A stretch of DNA of 64,000 nt from Arenicola marina. Taxonomy: Eukaryota > Annelida > Polychaeta > Arenicolidae. The notes under the pieces were generated by a model. It ran no database searches, had not been told where the DNA came from, and saw only the letters and a list, made by a program, of their open reading frames with translations. Made by a program: the position numbers and the translations under genes. Shown here piece by piece: positions 12,479-22,555 of this stretch. Numbering within the stretch: the first letter of the stretch is position 1; each line of letters starts with the position of its first letter. Where the stretch lies: positions 33,927,759 through 33,991,758 of the forward strand of contig OZ025249.1 in assembly GCA_964019135.1 (NCBI GenBank), in the 5' to 3' direction.

Positions 12479-12899
12479 TCTTGGCTCTGTGTATAAAATA
12501 TAATGCCACAAGCGTTTTAAATACACATCGAATTAGCATACCGTAAACCACGTATTATATCTGAAAACGCTTGTGACCGTAAAAATTTGTACTTATATCT
12601 TGCTTTTTTTTTGTTAGATACTACGCGCTCGGCTTGAATGAAACGTTGATTTATTTCCATAGTATTTCGTGATAGTATATATTTATATATGATACATGTG
12701 TCTCGTAATATTGGCATACGTCTGATGGTGAAGTGCTCAACAAAATCACGCTATGGTTTCCTGTGTATGTCCTTTATTGGCTGTATGAGGTGAGGAGCCG
12801 CTGGTAATTTACATCATTGACTATCCGGGTTATAGCAGCAGCCAGCAAGCCGCTATTTGTCTTATTACATCTCACCGACTGGAGCGCCGCCTATTGTCT
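12479..12899. other. 3' flank of the minus-strand peptide gene
   Basis: The part between the polyadenylation signal and 12899 is likely 3' UTR of the peptide gene. The rest is AT-rich spacer with no other feature. Confidence 0.6.
12773..12778 (-). terminator. Polyadenylation signal for the peptide gene
   Basis: The plus strand reads TTTATT, giving a canonical AATAAA on the minus strand 122 bases past the stop codon at 12900-12902. Its position supports this being the last exon. Confidence 0.75.
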
Positions 12900-13442
12900 C
12901 TAGGCATACTCCATCTTGGAGAGTTCATCCCGGAAGGACCAAACGGTGACGCATGCGTCGTAGGCGGTTCCGCCCATGCGGCATTGCACGTGACATAGAG
13001 CCGCGTAGCGCATGCTCAGGATGGACCGGCAGAACTGACAGATACTGACGCACTGGTCCTCTTCAGCCGCATCGAAAGCGTGCGAGGACATAAGCCTCGC
13101 CCTCTTGGGGGGCGACCCAAGCAGGGAGGTCCCTTCCTCGCCTCCTTGTCCCGACCCGTCCGTCTCGACGCCTCCGTTCCGGTGCTCCGTCCCCCTGCCG
13201 TGCTCGTATCCAAGCGGGGCAGCATCCCGCGATGTTTCCTTGGCCGCTCCGCGCGTGAAGCCCCGCCCTCTCAGAAGCGCAGGCCACATGGATCCGGGTG
13301 TGTCCGCGTCCTGGGGCTGCGTCTGCTGCTTGAACGTCCCGCCCTGTTTATCTTGCACCGGGGCGGTTCCCTCTACCAGTTCGATAAAGCAGACGACCAA
13401 GCCCAGAAGTGGCGCGAATCGTTTCACGACTGCAGGAAACAT
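12900..13442 (-). CDS. Secreted six-cysteine peptide precursor, eclosion-hormone-like
   Basis: A 180-residue precursor. Residues 1-25 form a signal peptide (basic residues K7 R8, then the hydrophobic core PLLGLVVCFI). A Gly/Arg-rich low-complexity spacer follows to about 112, then the dibasic site K113-R114 and a 66-residue C-terminal peptide with cysteines at 131, 135, 138, 150, 154 and 164. The spacing C-X3-C-X2-C-X11-C-X3-C-X9-C closely follows eclosion hormone (C-X3-C-X2-C-X12-C-X3-C-X10-C as I recall it), a neurohormone acting through a receptor guanylyl cyclase in insects and also reported from echinoderms. I chose the ATG at 13442 because a pyrimidine-rich splice acceptor lies just upstream, which puts the earlier ATG at 13466 inside the intron. 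Coding third positions are GC-rich, unlike the flanks. The long spacer before the hormone is unusual, since insect hormone follows the signal peptide almost directly. The gene call is firm; the family is inferred from cysteine spacing. Confidence 0.8.
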   Translation of the reverse strand: MFPAVVKRFAPLLGLVVCFIELVEGTAPVQDKQGGTFKQQTQPQDADTPGSMWPALLRGRGFTRGAAKETSRDAAPLGYEHGRGTEHRNGGVETDGSGQGGEEGTSLLGSPPKRARLMSSHAFDAAEEDQCVSICQFCRSILSMRYAALCHVQCRMGGTAYDACVTVWSFRDELSKMEYA

Positions 13443-13448
13443 AACTCC

Positions 13449-13466
13449 CTGGAAGGAAATAGACAT
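13449..13466 (-). other. Predicted splice acceptor of the peptide gene
   Basis: Read on the minus strand, CTATTTCCTTCCAG ends at 13449 and the exon begins at 13448 with GGAGTTATG. This implies at least one upstream non-coding exon that I could not locate. Confidence 0.65.
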
Positions 13467-16400
13467 GAGACATGTTATGATGAGGCGAGCAAGTCACTAT
13501 TTGAATCACTTGATCACTTGACTCGGGTCACGTATAGTGGTGAAACTACTAAAAGACGGAATGGTAGAGCAGAGGGTCGATGCCCTATTAGCCGTGAAGA
13601 ATATCAATAAACGTGGGATACCGTGCAGAACGTCATAAGGTAAACTTTTCAAATAATTACTAAGAGATACTGCTGGATTTAAATTTCGATCTACAATCTA
13701 AATCAATCTTAATTAATTAATTTCCGTAGATGGTTGCTCGGGCCGCACTCTTTGACGTATTCCGCCACCAATCTCTTTTTATCTGGATTATCGGGACATA
13801 TTGACCATATCGATACAGCAATATGGTACCTGGCAACGCAGTTCAGTACACACACCAGACTGGTTCCAATGAGCAGGTTTACACTGACAACGGGGGGGGG
13901 GGGGGGGGCGGGGGTGGGGATTTTAGGATAAGAAAGAAGTTTTAGTGAGTGGATATGCAGTAACGTTATTTCATTCTTTAATAAATTTACATCTTTCAGC
14001 TTGTCCACAATTAAAACCGTGTTCTCATTCTCAAGTCAAAGATCATATTCGAAATTGTAACATATTCCCCAATTTGAAACTATGGTGCGTCTTTTGAGAT
14101 CGGTTCATGATCGCTAGTTTTGTTATTAAAGACGATGTTGGAGGAAATGGCCCGTCGTGAATGTCTAAACTGCGACGTCACGATGAAGTAACGTGGCGTA
14201 TCTTCCGGTTGGGAAATACTAAATTAAAACTTGCATTATAAGTCATTTTGAAGGCAGAAGCGATTCTCTAGAATCAATATTAATGGTTCCATGGATTTCC
14301 TTCTACTTGATATAACGTCACCGTAACGTCAAATGACGTCACTGGCGGTTAAGAAAACGAACGACATGGCTTATATATTTACCTACTGATAGTAACTAAT
14401 TCCTAAGTAGATGAGGATGAGCGCTTCCATAATTTCGTTCGGTACCCCCAAAACAGATACGCACGGCACATGAAGCAAAAGTCGCTATGGCGTGTACTAG
14501 ACGTGTAATGACTTATCTTAAACCGTAACGTCATCTAGTCAGGATTACGTAATTAAGGGACGCGCGATGACCTCCAAGCATAACAGCGCGAACGTTTATA
14601 TCCTCAACCCAAATTTCTAATAGTAATGCGGTAGGATATCTAGCCTATCAGTAATGACCTGACAAAGGGACTAAACTTTGCTATGTTTCACCATTACTGA
14701 AAAAAGATGATAAGCTGAACGCAACCGAAAGTAAGGTGGGAACATTTAGTTATCAGCCGAAACATGTTCCCTGCCTTTTGGTACAACGATTACAGTTCTA
14801 GCGTGATTTTCTGATTTTTGACGATTTTTTTAATATGGCCATAATCCGTATACAATGGGCCCAATTTTGCTATTGGCATGGAAACAACTTTTATTTTATT
14901 TTGTTTGTGTTTGTGACGACCCATAGGAAGAACCGTGGCGACTTGGGTGCCAATCCCAAGAGCCGTGTCTGCATAATGAGGTGCGTAGTTTTTTCTCATT
15001 ATAGTAGATAGGAACTTTTAACATGGGAATCTACATTGGAAAATGTTTCGCCCTCTAGCGGCAAAAGTAAAATAGAACATACTAGTTTCAATCAAGAATC
15101 AATTGGGAGGTAAAATTAGGCGTCTTTTGGCGTCAACATACCCGTCATATGAATTGCGCTAGGCATTTATTTCGTATTTAAATGTTTTATTCTTGAAGTC
15201 ACGTGACGTCATTACAGCGGAAGTGGGAAAGGCATGCTCAAGATGCTCAAGATGAAGCTACGGAAAACGAGAAGTTTCTTCTTCAGCCATTGTTGGCATA
15301 TATTGTATATTTCATGCAAAATAGTAAACAGGAGAACATCAAACATGCTATACTGTGAACTTTTACCCTGGAAGCAAACACACTTTATTGGAATCTATGG
15401 ATAATAATATAATCTGCGAAAAATGGCCAGACAGGAAGACGAGATAGGCGCATCTCCAAGACATCATGCAAGCTCTAGTGAAATTGGATCGATCTGACAA
15501 AGTACCGTTCATTGCGGTGGACGCATACAGCGTGGAGAAGGTCACAACCCGCAGAATTAAACAACATTTCGCTCGTCGAGAAACCCAACATGCAAGAGAT
15601 GATGGACGGTAGCCGTTCAAGGAGCACCCTTTCCCTGTCCCTTCTGTGACTAGCTGTCATCTTTGAGAACGAAATTGTCACTTCCGTATTTCACACATCC
15701 CCCTTTAAGCCTTAATTTTGAATATGTGCCTATTTGTTTTTGGTGCCTATTGACAGGTCGTTCATTTGTTTAATATAATCTTCATCCCCTAATAAGCGTT
15801 TAGTTGAATTTCCAAAATCCTGGACAGCGGGACTGGAATAGGCGCCCTTGGAGATGTAAATAAACTGTCTTATGTTCGGATTTAAATGGTACATCAATAC
15901 GAATGACTTTAGCAGGAGTCGCTAAAAAGTCGGACACTAAGAAGAAATTCCGCCTGCTCTTTTTTCCATCAGCAGACTCTCATATGTAATGCCTAAAGCC
16001 AGAAGGTCTTTTTCTCCATATATCACAGAGTTCTTGATCAGCAATTAATTCTAAAAGATTCGTGCGATATTTGAAGACTTTTTCGAATGCACCGTCATCA
16101 AAATAGAATACACGTTATTTTGACGTATCTAAGTTTCCCATTGAAGAGCTGGTACGCTGTATGCAGAATTTCTTTTGTTAAAAAATATCCCAGGTTAAAA
16201 CGCTATTCCAGATATTATGATATCAACGCATCAAACACCGACTGGTTACTGGTCAACTTTTCATCTGGCCATATTTAGCAAATATAACGGAATTGCAACT
16301 ACGTCACTTAGCACTAAAATTACTGCTTTGATCGTTCAGTTGATGCCCGAGTTTGCACACACTTTGTAACTAAAACGTGTCACGTTTGACAAACTATAAG

Positions 16401-17127
16401 CCATGTAATTTGCACAACCACACAGATTGTTTCAATATTTACCTTTCTGGTGTATATTATATTAATGGTACGAATTAATTTACCCAGAAGCTGACCTTTA
16501 AGCGCGTCAATTTCTGCATGTCACACAATGTAGCGTGTGCCTAAAACATCGTTTAGAAGGTCTGGAGTAATATCTTCAAAGGAAGATGACATTACAGCTT
16601 AATTAGACTAAGTGTCTTAGTATAGCAATGTGATAGCGTTGTTGAAATCCTCGCAACAGATGTATAACATGATGGGCCATCTTCAACCGGACATGCGACA
16701 GAGGGAGATCCTGTGATGTATTGTAATCGTGTATAGCCTGTCATTATATGACCTCCTACTATTGGGATTAAATTGGGCGGCAGCCTTTCTTTGATGTTAT
16801 GACCTTTGTCGTGCTCTTAAAATTGATGAACACGTGATAAGGCGTCTGACAACCGACGCACAACCTCGAACTCGATCGTGTTCATACCTCTCTCAGTAAA
16901 AGTATGGTCTCATGATCAGTTGAATTCAATCTACTTTGGCTTTCTATGTTTTGAAACCAGGTCCCGTATTGTGAATCAGCAGATGTCGTATTTAGATATG
17001 TCCTTGGATCCTAAGATCGAATTTTAAATGTGAGGTTAGGTGAGCGTATATGTAAGCAGTCACGAGGAGAAGGATAACCAGATATAGGTTTTAAATTTGA
17101 CCCATTCTATTTCTGACAGGCAGGCTG
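13467..17127. other. Upstream region of the peptide gene, no other gene seen
   Basis: The 5' exon and promoter of the minus-strand peptide gene should lie here or beyond. A 16-base G run sits near 13891-13908. TGACGTCA (CRE-type) occurs at 14334-14341 and 15204-15211, the second fused to CACGTG and followed by GCGGAAGTGG. No coding exon was recognised. Confidence 0.5.
15200..15224. promoter_or_regulatory. Candidate E-box/CRE/ETS-like cluster
   Basis: CACGTGACGTCA joins an E-box (CACGTG) and a full CRE (TGACGTCA), followed a few bases later by GCGGAAGTGG, an ETS-like core. Such clusters are typical of proximal promoters. It lies 1.7 kb upstream of the peptide exon, so it could belong to its missing first exon. 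Several other TGACGTCA sites occur in the window by chance or repeat, so this is tentative. Confidence 0.3.
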
Positions 17128-17312
17128 GTACCCAAGGTGGTACGCACTGTGATGACCAGCGGTGCTCATGGTGATGGCCAGCGGTACCTATGGTGCCGAC
17201 CAGCGGTACCCATGGTGACGTCCATCGGTACTCATGGTGCCGGCCAGCGGTACCCATGGTGAAGCTCAGCGGTGACCATGGTAACGGCCAGCGGTGACCT
17301 GAGTGCCGGCCT
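17128..17312. repeat. Degenerate minisatellite, about 25-26 bp unit
   Basis: About seven diverged units with the core CCAGCGGTACCCATGGTG. Short frames across it are repeat artefacts. Confidence 0.8.
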
Positions 17313-18664
17313 TTGACTTCTCACTTTCTTCATGATTTTCGCTTAGTGTTTCTCGTTCTTTCCTCACGATTCTCACTGTTACTTTAGGATGGTGGCTATT
17401 TCTTTGGTCTATTTGCCGTTATTTCATGATTCTTACTTTATTTCAACTACTTCTTGCGGTTTACTTTTTTTATTTTTCCTTCTCACTTTTACTTTTTACC
17501 TCGCACTGTTCCTTTATGGTCTCACTCTCACGTCTTGCTTCGCATGGTTACTTCTTGGTTTGGCCTTTACTGCCTGCCTGTAGCGAGTCCTTCCGAAGCA
17601 CCTATAGAACGCCCCCTTGGTATGAGCAGACTGGCTAACTTGTGATTAAGTAATTTCAAAGCGCCATTACCAGAATAACCATTGTCTGCTAAAAAAAGAA
17701 GAAACAAACAGATTTATTTTGTCTGCAAATACGAGACTGCTGTAGACTCATTTCCTTCCCCGTCCTTATTATTGTCCAGGCTTTGAATATGAGGGATCAC
17801 GGGCACCTTGTACTAGTGCAGGCAGTCGATGCATGGAGTATGATTAGTTCATTCATTGGGCTTTGCCAAGCTAATTACAGCATGACGTGTGAGACCGATA
17901 GTGCCCAGCCATGTTTGCCGAGACGGTAGCCCTCAGTTCTTTATGGGGTAAACGGCCTGATATTAAAATGGACGCAAAGTATTCATCCTTTCGGAAAATC
18001 CCCACATTATTGGGTTGCTAACAAAGGAGTAATTTCCTATTTCCTAATAATGAACATTATTTCTCTCGCCATATTTATATCTTACATATTAGAATCATTC
18101 TTTGATAAATGTTTTGCATGTCAAACCTGGATCAGGAGCTTTGCTGGACATATTTACGTAAAGGCAACTCGAATGAACGAACAAAAACAATATGGAATGG
18201 GACTAATATTCCCAGCTGCACAGGTAATTACGTGCTTAGCACAACCGGATATACTGTCGTAATACTGTTTGTTGGGGGATTTGACCAACGGTTTCCCATT
18301 TATTGTTGTCCGTAAATTAGATCAAATGATTCAGTCATGTTTAGAAATGACCAATTCTGCTGCCAACTCCTAAACGTTGATGGCCCGTGGTCGTCGTCTT
18401 GCAAGCGGCTCAAAGGACGGTCTAACCACCTGCATAGATATATTGCATCAAATGGCCCCAAAGAAAGCCTAGCGGCAGAGGCGAAAATCGCGGTAAAACA
18501 ACACAATGTCAAATAAAGACAATAGGAAGCTTTTAGTAGCTGTAGATTGCTTGTCATGGACTCCAGACATCGGTTCTCTATTGCGTAACAATCACTGCCT
18601 CGGAAGTATTTATTACCGTTTATTGCACGAAGGATATTATCTACCGCAACCCTGACAGACAATC
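17313..18664. other. Intergenic, no gene seen
   Basis: A TTTC/CTTT-rich stretch at about 17320-17560, otherwise unique-looking sequence without a recognisable exon. Confidence 0.5.
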
Positions 18665-19486
18665 AATCACAGCCCACAGATGTGTTCCGGCCACATCCAT
18701 CACAGCCGACACATGTATTCCGGCCATATCCATCACAGCCGACACATGTATTCAGGCCACATCCATCACAGCCGACACATGTATTCCGGCCACATCCATC
18801 ACAGCCGACACATGTATTCCGGCCACAAATCCGTCACAGCCGACACATGTATTCAGGCCACATCCATCACAGCCGACACATGTATTCCGGCCATATCCAT
18901 CACAGCCGACACATGTATTCCGGCCACATCCATCACAACCGACACATGTATTCCGGCCACATCCATCACAGCCGACACATGTATTCCGGCCCCATCCATC
19001 GCAGCCGACACATGTATTCCGGCCACATTCATCACAGCCGACACATGTATTCCGGCCACATCCATCACAGCCGACACATGTATTCCGGCCACATCCATCA
19101 CAGCCTACACATGTATTCCGGCCACATCCATCACAGCCGACACATGTATTTCGGCCACATCCATCACAGCCTACACATGTTTTCCGGCCACATCCATCAC
19201 AGCCGACACATGTAGTCAGACCACATCCATCACAGCCGACACATGTAATCCGGCCACATCCATCACAGCCGACACATGTATTCTCTATCACATCAGCCAA
19301 CAGGTGTATTCCCCACCACACCAACCACAGCCCACAGATGTATTCCCAAACGCATCAATCACAACCCACAGATGTATTCCCAAACACACCAATCACCACC
19401 CCCAGATGTATTCGCTCCCACATCAATCACAACCTCAGATGTAGTTCTTACCACATCAATCACAACCCACCGATGTATTCCCAACC
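18665..19486. repeat. 33-bp minisatellite, about 25 units
   Basis: The unit contains CATCCATCACAGCCGACACA and TGTATTCCGG. About 18 units are well conserved up to about 19280; the remainder is degenerate. The period is 11 codons, so frames stay open on both strands; the minus-strand frame looks like a Cys-rich protein but has no start context or non-repeat domain. Confidence 0.95.
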
Positions 19487-19490
19487 ACTT

Positions 19491-20522
19491 GACCTTGACT
19501 GGCTCAGCAGGGAAAACGGGTGTGGACCGGCCCTCATGCTGACCTTGGCGGCCTTGGTCGGGAGGACGGGTGTGGACCGGCCCTCATGATGACCTTGGCG
19601 GCCTAGGTCGGAAGAACGGGTGTGGACCGGCCCTCATGCTGACCTTGGCGGCCTAGGTCGGGAGGACGGGTGTGGACCGGCCCTCATGATGACCTTGGCG
19701 GCCTAGGTCGGGAGGACGGGTGTGGACCGGCCCTCATGCTGACCTTGGCGGCCTTGGTCGGGAGGACGGGTGTGGACCGGCCCTCATGCTGACCTTGGCG
19801 GCCTAGGTCGGGAGGACGGGTGTGGACCGGCTCTCATGCTGACCTTGGCGGCCTAGGTCGGGAGGACGGGTGTGGACCGGCCCTCATGATGACCTTAGCG
19901 GCCTAGGTCGGGAGGACGGGTGTGGACCGGCCCTCATGATGACCTTGGCGGCCTTGGTCGGGAGGACGGGTGCAGACCGGCCCTCGTGCTGACCTTGGCG
20001 GCCTAGGTCGGGAGGACGGGTGTGGGCCGGCCCTCATGCTGACCTTGGCGGCCTAGGTCGGGAGGACGGGTGTGGACCGGCCCTCATGCTGACCTTGGCG
20101 GGCTTGGTCGAGGGGACGGGTGTGGACCGGCCCTCATGCTGACCTTGGCGGCCTTGGTCGGGAGGACAGGTGAGGACCGGCCCTCATGCTGACCTTGGCA
20201 GCCTAGGTCGGGAGAACGGGTGTGGACCGGCCCTCGTGCTGACCTTGGCGGCCTAGGTCGGGAGGACGGGTGGGGACCGGCCCTCATGCTGACCTTGGCG
20301 GCCTTGGTCGGGAGGACGGGTGCAGACCGGCCCTCGTGCTGACCTTGGCGGCCTAGGTCGGGAGGACGGGTGTGGACCGGCCCTCATGATGACCTTGGCG
20401 GCCTTGGTCGGGAGGACAGGTGTGGACCGGCCCTCATGATGACCTTGGCGGCCTAGGTCGGGAGGACGGGTGTGGACCGGCCCTCGTGCTGACCTTGGCG
20501 GCCTAGGTCGGGAGGACAGGGG
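19491..20522. repeat. 50-bp minisatellite, 20 full units in perfect register
   Basis: Units begin with GACCTTGGCGGCCTAGGTCG and contain GTGGACCGGCCCTCATGCT. From 19491 to 20491 every unit is exactly 50 bp, with substitutions but no indels. It directly abuts the 33-bp array. Confidence 0.97.
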
Positions 20523-21029
20523 AAACGTTTTCTGGAGGTGTATATTCTCGCTCCATGTACGTACGTCTTAACGTACGTGTATTTCCACGGTTACTTAAAG
20601 AGTACCACGTTAAAACCACCTCGGCTCGTATTATTTTCCTCTTTTTAGCAGCTTATATTCCCGCGTTATAAGGCCCATATAGTACGGAGGATTGGGGGGG
20701 GGGGGGGGGGGGGTATGTGGAGGGTAAGCGAATTTCAATGCGTCCTCGCTGACTGTTAAAAAGGGGGGATGATGGCATAGATGGTCACAAACCCACGTGC
20801 AAATCTACTTAACGCTATATTGAACATGATTTCTTGATGAGTGAGGCTACGACGACAATGCACTTTATGTCCGTACGCCACGTGTGGGGTATGGCGGCCG
20901 CTTGGTGATCTATAAATCGCCCACGCCTACGACAAATACATGGCAGTATTTATCCATACGGCAGCAACGGCAGCACAAAATAGAGATAATTTCCTTAGCA
21001 AAACATTTTATAGAAAAATGAATAGAATT
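20523..21029. other. Intergenic, includes a long G run
   Basis: A run of about 21 G lies around 20694-20714. No gene is seen. Confidence 0.55.
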
Positions 21030-21290
21030 ATGATTTTCTACAGAACGTTTGTACATAATTGTATAGAATAATTATTTTCTATAGAACGTTTGTACATAAT
21101 TCTATAGAATAATTATTTTCTATAGAACGTTTGTACATAATTCTATAGAACAATTATTTTCTATAGAACGTTTGTACATAATTCTATAGAACGTTTGTAC
21201 ATAATTCTATAGAACGTTTGTACATAATTCTATAGAACAATTGCTTTCTATAGAACGTAAATAGATATTTTGATAGACAAAATTATTTCT
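21030..21290. repeat. AT-rich tandem repeat with palindromic cores
   Basis: Units of about 41 bp and a shorter form of about 24 bp are built from TTCTATAGAA palindromes and GAACGTTTGTACATAA. The shorter form arises by loss of the AATTATTTTC segment, and both types are interleaved. Confidence 0.88.
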
Positions 21291-21538
21291 ATAGAAGATG
21301 TAGGGATACTTCCATAGGTTAATTGGTCCAGCCTCCATATCGCACGCACAACAACAAACTCTGGATTTACCACACGTACATTCTCTGCGTCAAGCGAACG
21401 AGTGGATTGAGGAATTCTAGCACGTATTATGTAAGTGCCCCCGGAAGCGATATATGAACTGATACCGATGGCATGACGGTGGGTGCATTTCTTTGGTTAC
21501 CCGGGTGTATCCCTACGGTGGACCGAATACGCACATTA

Positions 21539-21742
21539 CAGGGGCGGATCCAGAAATGCTGGTTAGGGTTGGCCGGTTTCAGGATAGGATCCAGATATGC
21601 TGGATAGGGGGGGGGGTGGGGTGGGGGTGGGGGGGGGGCGGTTTTGGTTTTCATTCGGTTTTCATGTCAAATGGTATAAATTTCTTCCCTAAAAGGGGGG
21701 GGGGGGCCGGGGCCGGGTCGGCCCCCCTTGGATCCGCACCTG
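21539..21742. mobile_element. Small G-rich element with hAT-like ends
   Basis: It begins CAGGGGCGGATCCA and ends TGGATCCGCACCTG, near-perfect inverted ends, with G-rich interior runs. The CAGGGGCGGA terminus is the type seen in non-autonomous hAT elements. Flanking CATTAC-like sequence on both sides may be a blurred target duplication. Relatives with the same terminus end at about 40788 and 58403. Confidence 0.5.
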
Positions 21743-21949
21743 CATTACGCATCGGTTCACCGCCCGACACTTCTTTCATCCGGGTATGGGTGCACAAGCA
21801 TCCATTCGGTAGGCCCCGTACACAACAGCACGGGACATTCGGGAGAAGATGGCGGCTGATTGAAAGGTGATGAAAGTAGGTTGGTTCTAGAGCCCGTACG
21901 TCCCGTACGAAAATATCATATAGAGATGCTATAAACAAATTCTAAAGGT
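21743..21949. other. Intergenic spacer
   Basis: Nothing recognisable between the G-rich element and the 11-bp array. Confidence 0.5.
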
Positions 21950-22348
21950 TTCTATCGATTTTTCTTTGAAAATTCTAAACGTTTTTCTATAGTTTCCATA
22001 GCAGTTCCATAGAATTTCCATAGAATTTCCATAGAATTTCCACAGAGTTTCCATAGAATTTCCATAGCGTTTCCAAAACTTTCTATAGAATTTCCATATA
22101 GTTTCCATAGAGTTTCCATAGAGATTCCATAGAATTTCCATAGACTTTCCATAAAATTTCCATAGAGTTTCCATAGAATTTCCATAGAATTTCCATGGAG
22201 TTTCCATAGAATTTCCATAGAATTTCCATAGAGATTCCATAGAATTTCCATAGACTTACCATATAGTTTCCATAGAATTTCCATAGTGTTTCCATAGAAT
22301 TTCCATACAGTTTTCATACAGTTTCCATAGAGTTTCCATAGAGCTTCC
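21950..22348. repeat. 11-bp satellite (TTTCCATAGAA/G), left part
   Basis: About 35 units alternate TTTCCATAGAA and TTTCCATAGAG with small changes. The array resumes for a few units at 22534-22555 after the SINE, so the SINE split it. A stop-free unit keeps minus-strand frames open; these are artefacts. Confidence 0.92.
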
Positions 22349-22533
22349 GGGGGGCCTCCCTATTGTAGTGATTAGCGCACTCGACCGCAGATCAATAGGT
22401 TGTGGGTTCGAATCCGGGCTCGGACACATAATCTGGGGCAAGTTTCATCCTTTCATCCTTCATCGTCCCGAAGAATCCTTGGCCCGATTTAGCCTTCATG
22501 TGCACAAAAGTGGCCTAAACCACCAACATTTCA
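22349..22533 (+). mobile_element. tRNA-derived SINE inserted in the 11-bp array
   Basis: tRNA-like head first (plus orientation): an A-box-like TAGTGATTAGCGC near 22366 and B box GGTTCGAATCC at 22405-22415. The body is shared with the SINEs at 5734 and 36611. Flanking repeats TTTCCATAGAGCTTCC (22333-22348) and TTTCCATAGAGTTTCC (22534-22549) fit a target duplication, although they are also array units. It is more diverged than the other two copies. Confidence 0.85.
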
Positions 22534-22555
22534 TTTCCATAGAGTTTCCAAAGAA

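Noticed and set aside
12900-13442. Crustacean hyperglycaemic hormone / ion transport peptide family for the six-cysteine peptide
   Set aside because: Cysteines 2-6 fit roughly, but the first gap is X3 rather than about X15 in that family; the eclosion hormone spacing fits all six.
13080-13610. 176- and 138-codon plus-strand frames opposite the peptide gene
   Set aside because: The minus frame has signal peptide, processing site, cysteine pattern, splice acceptor and poly(A) signal; the plus frames have none.
18680-19444. 254-codon plus frame and 190-codon minus Cys-rich frame
   Set aside because: Products of the 33-bp array, open on both strands because 33 is a multiple of three.
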